17,982 nucleotides of DNA, taken from the NCBI GenBank assembly GCA_029881015.1, contig JAOUNK010000023.1, forward strand, positions 1 through 17,982, in the 5' to 3' direction. Of this stretch, positions 7,771-15,300 are shown piece after piece (position 1 is the stretch's first letter; each line of letters starts with the position of its first letter). A model generated the notes under the pieces. That model ran no database searches, was not told the DNA's origin, and saw only the letters and a program-made list of their open reading frames with translations. Made by a program: the position numbers and the translations under genes. The stretch is from Gammaproteobacteria bacterium. GTDB taxonomy: Bacteria; Pseudomonadota; Gammaproteobacteria; Steroidobacterales; Woeseiaceae.

Positions 7771-8970
7771 ATGAACAGTTTCCGCTGCTTCGCCTGCGAC
7801 AGGACCCAGCCCGCCGACTTCACAGGCTGGACCTGCCCGTCCTGTGGCGGCAATCTCGATGTCGTCAACGACCGCGAGACGATCCTGCAGCAGATACGCC
7901 AATCGCCGTTCGACTCGACGCGTATCCCCCTGGAGATCGGCAACACACCACTCTACGCCGCTCCGCGACTGGGGCATTCGATCGGCCTGCGCAACCTGTA
8001 CCTCAAGGACGACACGGTCAGTCCGAGCGCATCCAGCAAGGATCGGGCCAGTGCCGCCGTCGTGCTGCAAGCGCTGCAAGCAGGTGCCGATATCGTCTCG
8101 GTCGCGAGCACGGGCAACGCAGGTTCGTCGCTTGCCTGTGTCGCAGCGGCGGCGGGAATCAAGGCCGTGGTCATCGTTCCGGAAAGCGCACCTGTTGCCA
8201 AACTCACGCAGGCGCTGTCCTTCGGCGCGACGGTGCTCGCTGTGCGCGGCACCTACGACGACGCGTTCGACCTCTGCCTGAAAGCCTCCACGCAATTCGG
8301 CTGGTACAACCGCAGCACGGGCATCAACCCTTACACACGTGAGGGAAAGAAGATCTGCGCGTGGGAAATCTGGGCATCCCTGGATGGCCGTGTGCCCGAC
8401 AGGATCGTCGTGCCGACCGGCGACGGCAATCTCCTGAGCGGTATGTGGAAAGGCTGGCGGGAGCTGCAGGCCGTCGGCCTTATCGACCGCCTGCCGAGAA
8501 TCGATTGCGCGCAGTCGGAAGGGAGTGCCGCGATTACCCACGCCGTGCACGGGATTCGCAGCGATGGCGAGCCCGACTGGGCAACGATAAAGGTCAAACC
8601 CGTCGACGCAAACACGCTTGCCGATTCGATCTCTGTCAACCTGCCACGCGATGGCCTCGCAGCCGTCAGAGCCATCATCGAATCGGACGGCATTGCGGTA
8701 ACTGTCCCCGACAGCGAAATTCTCGCGGCCATTCCCGAGATGGCCACAACAACAGGCGTTTTCCCGGAACCCGCTGCGGCGACTCCGTGGGCGGCGGTCA
8801 AACGGATGGTCGCGGCAAAGAATATATCGCCGGACGAACTCGTGGTATGCCTGGTATCAGGCAGCGGCCTCAAAGATGTGGCCCGCGCGCAGGAGGCTGC
8901 GAACAGACCGCGCGTTATCGAGCCAACGCTGACGGCGCTCGAGGCTGAACTGGCCGAGCTTGAAGCCTAG
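7771..8970 (+). CDS. Threonine-synthase-like PLP enzyme with N-terminal zinc ribbon
   Basis: The 399-residue protein starts with a zinc-ribbon-like motif, CFAC...CPSC (Cys6, Cys9, Cys22, Cys25), as in one class of threonine synthases. The fold-type-II PLP core follows: SSKDR with probable Schiff-base Lys90, STGNAGSS (from 113), and PTGDGNLLSG (from 215) as the phosphate loop. True threonine synthase turns O-phosphohomoserine into threonine. No homoserine-pathway gene is nearby; the gene lies 12 bases after carbamate kinase at the end of the purine/ureide operon. A role in elimination of the amino acid released from ureide breakdown is therefore possible, and paralogue drift from threonine synthase is my inference. 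AGGGG (7757-7761) gives a weak Shine-Dalgarno before ATG 7771. Its TAG stop shares CTAG with the convergent amidase gene. Confidence 0.82.
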   Translation: MNSFRCFACDRTQPADFTGWTCPSCGGNLDVVNDRETILQQIRQSPFDSTRIPLEIGNTPLYAAPRLGHSIGLRNLYLKDDTVSPSASSKDRASAAVVLQALQAGADIVSVASTGNAGSSLACVAAAAGIKAVVIVPESAPVAKLTQALSFGATVLAVRGTYDDAFDLCLKASTQFGWYNRSTGINPYTREGKKICAWEIWASLDGRVPDRIVVPTGDGNLLSGMWKGWRELQAVGLIDRLPRIDCAQSEGSAAITHAVHGIRSDGEPDWATIKVKPVDANTLADSISVNLPRDGLAAVRAIIESDGIAVTVPDSEILAAIPEMATTTGVFPEPAAATPWAAVKRMVAAKNISPDELVVCLVSGSGLKDVARAQEAANRPRVIEPTLTALEAELAELEA

Positions 8971-10505
8971 GGCGGCACACGTTTGTAACCTTCTTGTTCC
9001 AGTGCGTAAGCAAATTGAATCAGCTGCGCGTCACTAAACTCCCCGCCGATAAACGACACGCCAATAGGTAGGCCGTGAATGTCTCCGGCCGGCAGCGTGA
9101 TACTCGCGTAGCCGGATATCGCTGCCAGCGACGAGCTTGAGATGCCGGATGAATGATCGCCACTAACATTATCAGTCATCCAGGCAGGCCCCCGCGTTGG
9201 TGCGATAAGGGCATCAAGATCGTATTCAGCAAGCGCGTTGTTAACGCCCGCTTGTGAGATCTGCTTGCTTAGTGCCAGGGCGTCGAGATATTCCCTGTCG
9301 GTCAGTAGCCCTTTGGACTGCGCTTCCAGCATCCGCTCCTGGCCAAAGAAGGGCATCACCTCGTCAGCGTGTTCGTTATTGAACGCGATGATATCCGCCA
9401 TGGTCTTCATCGGCGCGCCGGAGTTCTCCAGGTAGGCATTCAGGTCTGCCTTGAATTCGTAATAGAGCACCGTCCGGCTGGCTGCCCCCATGCCTTCCGT
9501 ATCGATCTCGACGGGATCGATGACTTCGGCACCCAATGACTCAAGGGTTGCCACCGTGTCGAGGATAATCTGGTCGACGCGCACATCATTGCCCGCGCCG
9601 CTGTGTGTTCGCAAAACCCCGATTCGTGCACCTTTGAGCGCGTCCTTCGATAAATTAGCTGCAAAGTCCGGCACCGCCTGAGGGAATGCATCTGCCAGAG
9701 GGTCAGCAGGATCCCGGCCGACCATCGCGGTCAGCAGAATCGCCGCGTCTTCGACGGTACGACCCATCGGGCCCGCCGTGTCCTGGCTGTGGGCTATCGG
9801 GATGATGCCGCTGCGACTCACGAGACCTAGGCTCGGCTTGATTCCGACGATGCCGTTGACGCTGGATGGACACACCACAGAGCCATTTGTTTCGGTACCA
9901 ACCGCCACGCTCGTGAGACTGGCTGCAACCGCAACCGCCGACCCGCTCGATGAACCACAGGGGTTACGACCTGAGCCATAGGGGTTGTGCGTCTGGCCGC
10001 CCATGCTGCTCCAACCGCTCGATGAACTGGTTGACCGGAAGTTGGCCCATTCACTCAGGTTGGCCTTCGCCAGGATGACCGCGCCCGCCTCTCGCAGTTT
10101 TGTGACATGAAAAGCGTCGGCAGTTGCTCGATGGCCTGCCATGGCGAGCGATCCCGCCGTTGTAGCCATCTGGTCGGCTGTATCGATATTGGCCTTAAGA
10201 ACGACGGGGATGCCGTGCATCGGCCCGCGAGGACCGCTTTCCTGGCGCTCCTTGTCGAGAGCCGCGGCAATGTCGAGCGCATCCGGATTCACCTCGATGA
10301 TGGCGTTGAGGCCGTGCTGGCCACGATCGATCGACTCGATTCGCTGCAGGTAGTACCGGGTAAGCGTCACCGAGCTTAACTCGCCGTCCTGCATGAGCTT
10401 CTGCAGGGACGCTATGTCGAATTCCTTGTACTCGACCGGAACGGGATCCGCGCCGCAACCGGCCAGGAGCAAGAACAGGCAAATCCTGGAAAAGAACAAC
10501 TTCAC
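8967..10505 (-). CDS. Lipoprotein amidase of the amidase-signature family
   Basis: The 512-residue product begins with a lipoprotein signal peptide ending in LLAGC (lipidated Cys17); the +2 residue is Gly, so outer-membrane sorting is likely. The amidase-signature Ser-cisSer-Lys triad is intact: Lys104 in VLKANID, Ser185 in GSSSGS, and nucleophile Ser209 in GTETNGS, with the 24-residue spacing of the two serines seen in well-studied members. Such enzymes hydrolyse amides, and some act on peptides or aryl amides; the substrate here is unknown. The GTG start (10505-10503) is supported by GGGAG (10516-10512) 6 bases before it. It is the last gene of the minus-strand signalling cassette, 10 bases after the phosphatase gene. 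Its placement in the envelope argues against a direct cytosolic role in the ureide pathway. Confidence 0.9.
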   Translation of the reverse strand: MKLFFSRICLFLLLAGCGADPVPVEYKEFDIASLQKLMQDGELSSVTLTRYYLQRIESIDRGQHGLNAIIEVNPDALDIAAALDKERQESGPRGPMHGIPVVLKANIDTADQMATTAGSLAMAGHRATADAFHVTKLREAGAVILAKANLSEWANFRSTSSSSGWSSMGGQTHNPYGSGRNPCGSSSGSAVAVAASLTSVAVGTETNGSVVCPSSVNGIVGIKPSLGLVSRSGIIPIAHSQDTAGPMGRTVEDAAILLTAMVGRDPADPLADAFPQAVPDFAANLSKDALKGARIGVLRTHSGAGNDVRVDQIILDTVATLESLGAEVIDPVEIDTEGMGAASRTVLYYEFKADLNAYLENSGAPMKTMADIIAFNNEHADEVMPFFGQERMLEAQSKGLLTDREYLDALALSKQISQAGVNNALAEYDLDALIAPTRGPAWMTDNVSGDHSSGISSSSLAAISGYASITLPAGDIHGLPIGVSFIGGEFSDAQLIQFAYALEQEGYKRVPP

Positions 10506-10511
10506 CGTAGT

Positions 10512-10516
10512 CTCCC
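10512..10516 (-). promoter_or_regulatory. Shine-Dalgarno for the amidase GTG start
   Basis: On the minus strand GGGAG lies 6 bases before GTG 10505-10503 and touches the phosphatase stop TAG (10518-10516). It fixes the amidase start and shows the two genes are read from one transcript. Confidence 0.65.
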
Positions 10517-12342
10517 TACTGAATCAAGGCGTCCCGGCGCTTGCCCAGGGCGCGCAGTCGTCTACTGTCCAGTGCATCGCCAAGCTGCGCCAGCAAGACA
10601 TCATCATCGAGTGCGCGCAATGCAGCTTGCCATTCGTCGCCGATAACCGACCCAAGTCGTCGCAGGTACGCCGTATCACCCTTGTCGTCACCAAAAGCAC
10701 TGTTGTTATCCACCAGCATCAGCAGCCAGTCTTCGGGGTTGTACACCATCGAAGACGGCGTCCTGGAGACGTTGTGAACCAGCGCATCAAACACCAGCAT
10801 CGCATTATGTTGAAGCACTAACGGGCAGGCCGCCAATTGGCCCTTGCCGGATGCGACGCGCTCACGTTCTGTAAGGGTTACCCCGGGCACGAACTGCAGC
10901 GTCCCCTCCTTGCCATCGATATTCCGTCGCACCGTGACGGGGATCATTCCGAGTCGTAACTCGCGGTCCAATCGGTAAGCCGCGAGCTCGGGCGCAAACC
11001 GGGAGCTTCCAGGCAATGCACGGAAGGAAGCGTGTACTGAAATGTTTCCGGAACTAACCTGCACGAGCTGCCAGCCGGCTCCCTCCGCGGCGACTGCATC
11101 AATACGCCCTGTCCTGAGAACCCGCGCCAGGTCCTCTTCGCTGATCTTGCCATCTTCGAAACCGACCTGAATCGGTTGTACTAATGGAACGACTGCCTCG
11201 GTCCGATCCTGATTGACCACGCTAACCGCACCTTCCTCTATGACAAGGGCATTGCCGCTGCCGCCGTAGACCCGCTTGAGCATTCCGGTATCGATCTCAA
11301 GAACCCGCCCGCCCAACCGCTGCTGCACGTTGCGGCTAATGGCGGTCGTATGGCCAACCACTACCCTGCTCGCACCGATTTCCTGCAACGCGGCCTCCAG
11401 CGTGGCGGCTTCAACGAAGCGGTTGCACCGCGACGTTCCCCGGTACCATGTCGGTCCGAGCGGGCCATGCAGGGGCGATTCACTGAGATCAATGGCGTTC
11501 CGGGCAGTCACGATGTCTTCATCCTGAACTTGCCCGTCCTCGAGCATTGCAGACAACACCTCGGGAACCTGCTTGAAACCAACCAGGGGACTCAGCACGC
11601 CGCGTTCAACAAGGACCTCTGCTGCTTTGACGTAACCAACAAGGTCCTCTTTCAGCGTGACATTCACGCCATCGATTCCATGCTTCGACACGTAGCCCGG
11701 TGCGCCGCCATGCACGAACGCGACGTCATTGATCACAACCATGAAGGGCTGCTCCAGCAGCCACTTGCCATAGTGCCCGTCGCTTCGGAACGCACGCCGA
11801 TGCCCGAAGTACCCGGGCGGCGCAAGTCGTTCGAACTCCTCCAGGATCGCATCACCGCCCCCACCCGCCGGCTTGCCGAAGCTGAACTGCCGGTACCCGG
11901 CTTCCCGTTCCTGCGGTGATTCGAGATCCAGGTAGGAAGCGAACTCCCCGTCGGCCACGTAGCGTAAGTCGCCGATAAGATTCATCACCTCATGATTGCC
12001 AAGCAGCTGATGCACCTGGCCTCCGGCACGCTCTGCCTCGTTTTCCAGTCGCATCATGAGATCCATGACACGCCGTGATTCGACACCGCGGTCCAGCAGA
12101 TCCCCTGTACTTACGAGGTGCGTCCTGCCGCCGCTCCAGTGAAGTTCATCGTCGATGACGTTCGCGTTCTGCAATGTTGCTACCAGCGCATCAAAGGCGC
12201 CGTGAACATCGCCAAACGCTACGATTCGGTCGACATCGGTGAAATGCCACTCATCCGCATGCGCCGACGTCAGCGGCACATACAACAAGAAAAGCAGTGC
12301 GAACAAAGGCAAACCAGCCCACTTGCCGGACTGGTTTGCCAA
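10516..12342 (-). CDS. Exported PPP-type metallophosphoesterase with a C-terminal region resembling a degenerate kinase
   Basis: The 608-residue protein has a signal peptide (about 1-29, ending SAHA). The calcineurin-like phosphoesterase domain (about 35-380) contains GDVHG (44-48), GDLLDRG (80-86), GNHE (115-118), HGG (His211), GPTWYRG (296-302) and GHT (His331), all the metal and phosphate ligands of a Shewanella-type PPP phosphatase. It would act in the periplasm. Residues 400-608 are a separate domain. ELAAYRLDRELRLGMIPVTV and a downstream DALVHNVSR...WLLMLVDNNSAF (519-550) resemble the lobe segments of Fam20C/HipA-like kinases, but Ser526 replaces the Asp of an N-x-D-R motif while Asp545 is kept. 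The start is TTG 12342 with no good Shine-Dalgarno, chosen because it gives a complete signal peptide. The gene lies 32 bases after the receptor gene. The phosphatase call is firm; the kinase likeness is inference from pattern. Confidence 0.88.
   Translation of the reverse strand: MANQSGKWAGLPLFALLFLLYVPLTSAHADEWHFTDVDRIVAFGDVHGAFDALVATLQNANVIDDELHWSGGRTHLVSTGDLLDRGVESRRVMDLMMRLENEAERAGGQVHQLLGNHEVMNLIGDLRYVADGEFASYLDLESPQEREAGYRQFSFGKPAGGGGDAILEEFERLAPPGYFGHRRAFRSDGHYGKWLLEQPFMVVINDVAFVHGGAPGYVSKHGIDGVNVTLKEDLVGYVKAAEVLVERGVLSPLVGFKQVPEVLSAMLEDGQVQDEDIVTARNAIDLSESPLHGPLGPTWYRGTSRCNRFVEAATLEAALQEIGASRVVVGHTTAISRNVQQRLGGRVLEIDTGMLKRVYGGSGNALVIEEGAVSVVNQDRTEAVVPLVQPIQVGFEDGKISEEDLARVLRTGRIDAVAAEGAGWQLVQVSSGNISVHASFRALPGSSRFAPELAAYRLDRELRLGMIPVTVRRNIDGKEGTLQFVPGVTLTERERVASGKGQLAACPLVLQHNAMLVFDALVHNVSRTPSSMVYNPEDWLLMLVDNNSAFGDDKGDTAYLRRLGSVIGDEWQAALRALDDDVLLAQLGDALDSRRLRALGKRRDALIQ
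12308..12340 (-). promoter_or_regulatory. Perfect 10-bp hairpin over the phosphatase start region
   Basis: GGCAAACCAG (12308-12317) and CTGGTTTGCC (12331-12340) are perfect inverted repeats with a 13-base loop. On the minus-strand RNA the stem begins at the third base of the TTG start codon and is followed by TTTGTT. It lies about 35 bases after the receptor stop codon. It could attenuate transcription after the receptor gene, or mask the phosphatase start. The structure is directly seen; its role is inferred. Confidence 0.5.
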
Positions 12343-12374
12343 GGTGCAGTACTTCTTCTGCTTTCTGAGGCTAC

Positions 12375-15300
12375 TTAATCGAATGCTACTTCAGCTCCCA
12401 CGAACCAGAATTGTCCGATACCGCCATCGTATGTGCTGTCGAAATTGCCGGGGCCGCTCGCGTACGTATCACCGCTGGTCGGAATAAACGGACCCATTTC
12501 GTCGAAGATGTTCTTGACGCCACCATAGAAGCGCAGAAGCCCCAGCCCATCAGTTTCTGTCGAGTAGGATACCGCGATATCGTGCCTGGTGAAGGACGGG
12601 AACCAGAGGTACATGGGCGATTCCGGATTCGCTATGCAGGCTGGATCGCTTGCGGCACAAAGTGCATCGTTCTCGGCGCGACGCTCGTTCCACTCAACAA
12701 CGCGGTCATTGTGATCCACAGTGGAACTCTTGAACTTGGTCGTCCAGCGCACCCGCCAGTCCTCGTAGCGCCATGTCAATGAGGCCGTAGCCCGATCATC
12801 AAAATTACCGTAGTCGAGCTGACCCGTAAAGTCGACTTCAACGAGGCCGTCGAGACCCTCATACGTGTCGCTGTCTTCGAACATATGCGTGTAGTCCAGC
12901 TCCAGTACGAAGTCGCCCTTTGGGCCAAGCTCGAAAGCATAGTCCATAGCGAGGTCAAGCCCCCGGGCTTTGCCGCTGTCGAGATTGTATTGACGATTCA
13001 TGATCTGGTAGATCTGTCCGTCAGCAGCGTTCCGGCTGATTTCGTTACAGAATGGATTGGTCGATCCCCAGGGCTGTGAGGAGTCGTAGCATTGCGCCAG
13101 GATTTCGCCATTGCCAATCTCAGTGATCTTGTCCTCAATAGAGATATCCCAGTAATCCACCGCAAGACGCAGGCCTTCCGCCCAGCCAGGATTGATGCTG
13201 ATACCGACGGTCCAGGTGTCTGCGGATTCCTCGAACACGTCCGGGTTACCTGCGGCCGGACCGTAGCCGGAGTTCTCATCCGGGAAGATCGGCTCCTCAC
13301 CTGCGTCAGCGAGATCCTGGAGTGCGGTAATGATTCCCGGCTCCATGCGGCAATTATCGTACAAGCGTCCTGGTGTCAGAGCTGGATCGAGTGTCGTGCC
13401 TGCACAGATATCGTTGAAGCTGTCGTAGTCACCACGTGGCGGTGAATACAACTCGGCGATGGTCGGGGCACGTTGAGCGCGGGCGTAGTTGGCGCGTAGC
13501 TTGTAGCCGTCAACCGGTTCCCACATCAGGCCCATGGTGGCGCTATAAACCGTGGAGATTCCCGGCGGGCTGTAATCCGCAACGCGTCCGGAAAACTCGG
13601 TCGAGAAACGCTCGGTGAGCGGAATTGCTATTTCGCCGAAAGCCTCCCAAACATCAATCTTGCCACTGAACGACGGGATCAGGTTGAACGTTATGCCGCC
13701 GAACTGGCTGCCTTCGTCGGTCCGCAGATCTACTTCATCCTTACGATACTCAATACCGAATACGGCGGGTACCGAGCCATGTTTCATTTCAAACAGGTCG
13801 CCGGAAACATAGGCCAGGAAGTTCTGTTGTGTGACGTCGGAATCGATGGTCGGATTGACCCGGAGCCAGTCGGCCATTTCAGGTGTAATCGAACCTACGC
13901 CAAAAACATTCAGTGGTACGCAACCCTCGGCACGTGCGGCAGGGTCCGCGCACTGGATGGTCACTCCGTCCGCAGCGTATTCAGCGTCCAGTGCCTGGCG
14001 TTCCTTGATTACGTCAATCTCGTTGTACCGAAGTTGCGACTGCGTGGACTTGCCGTAACCGACGGAAACATCCCACTGCCAGTCGTCGGCGAACACGCCC
14101 TGCAAGGCCGCCCAACTGCGCAACGTCTCGCGTTTATTATCGGTCTGGATGTTACCGACCTCGTACATGCGCCGTTCCCAGTCAACGCCATTGCTGGAGA
14201 CGTCATCGCGAATTGCCTGAGGGACGAACGGATTATCGGGCGATATCCTTCCAGGCGTGATCGGGGTTGGTATGCCTGTAACTCGGTCAACGAGGAGGAC
14301 CTCCCCTCCGTCGTACTCGTCCTCTGGGGACTTGTCATTGAAAGAGTTATTTTCGGCGTACATCACCTGAAACGTCGCTCTCACATCGTCGTTGAAGTCG
14401 TAGACGGTCTTGAGTGCCGCGGTCCAGCGATCTTCCGGAACCTTGAGCTGTACCCATTGCTGGGAGTAGACGCCATCGCGCTCTTCCTGCCAGTCGTCAC
14501 GGAAGTTGTTGTTTTCGTCGTACCAGTAGCCGCCGTTGCCTCGGCCTTCCTCGAATACGCCACCGGCAGTGCCGTCACTGCGGTTGCGCCAGGCTGAAGG
14601 CCCGCCAACGATGTCCCTCATGCACACGTAGTCGCCGCTTTCGACCAGCATCGAATTGCACATGAGGTCGTCGTCGTACTGGTAACTTGCTTCGATCAGC
14701 GCACGGTCACGCTCTAAAGGTCCGATTCCCTGCTGGTCATCGTATGTTGCGGCCACGAACAGGTAGCCACGTCCATCGGCGAACCTGGTGCCGAACTGCA
14801 CGTCCGTCGATACTTCCTCGCCGCCGCCATTGCTGGTTGCGCCGTATCGTGTCTCAAGAGCCAGTCCTACTTTGTCCTGCTGGGTGATGATGTTGACCAC
14901 ACCGGCGATGGCGTCCGAACCATAGGCAGCGGATGAGCCACCGGTGATGACTTCGACCCGCTGAATAAGTGGTGTCGGAATCGTATTCAGGCTTACGGCA
15001 GTCGAACTGTACTGGTTAGCGACAGTTCGCCGACCATCGATGAGCACCAGTGTCCGGTCGGTACCTTGATTGCGCAATGACATGGTCGTGAGACCCGTTG
15101 CGTTCACATAGGACTGCCCATTGAGGTTGCTTGCTCCCTCAAATACTGCGGGCATCTCATCGATCATCACCTCGGCCAACGAGTTAAGGCCCGTGTCCTG
15201 GATTGCTTCCGCAGTCATGACGGTCAGCGGCGTGGAAACGTTGAAGCTGTCGCGACGCAGGCGCGAGCCCGTGACGACGATCTCCTCAAGCGTTGCCTCA

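Noticed and set aside
8967..10505. Amidase as a cytosolic step of ureide breakdown with the neighbouring operon
   Set aside because: It has a lipoprotein signal (Cys17) and belongs to the opposite-strand signalling operon, so it acts in the envelope.
12308..12340. Hairpin as a terminator for plus-strand transcription
   Set aside because: In that direction the stem is followed by AAGGTG with no T-run, and no plus-strand gene ends nearby.
13779..14597. Plus-strand open frame of about 270 codons within the receptor region
   Set aside because: It is antisense to the barrel-coding part of the TonB receptor and has no domain, signal peptide or convincing ribosome binding site.
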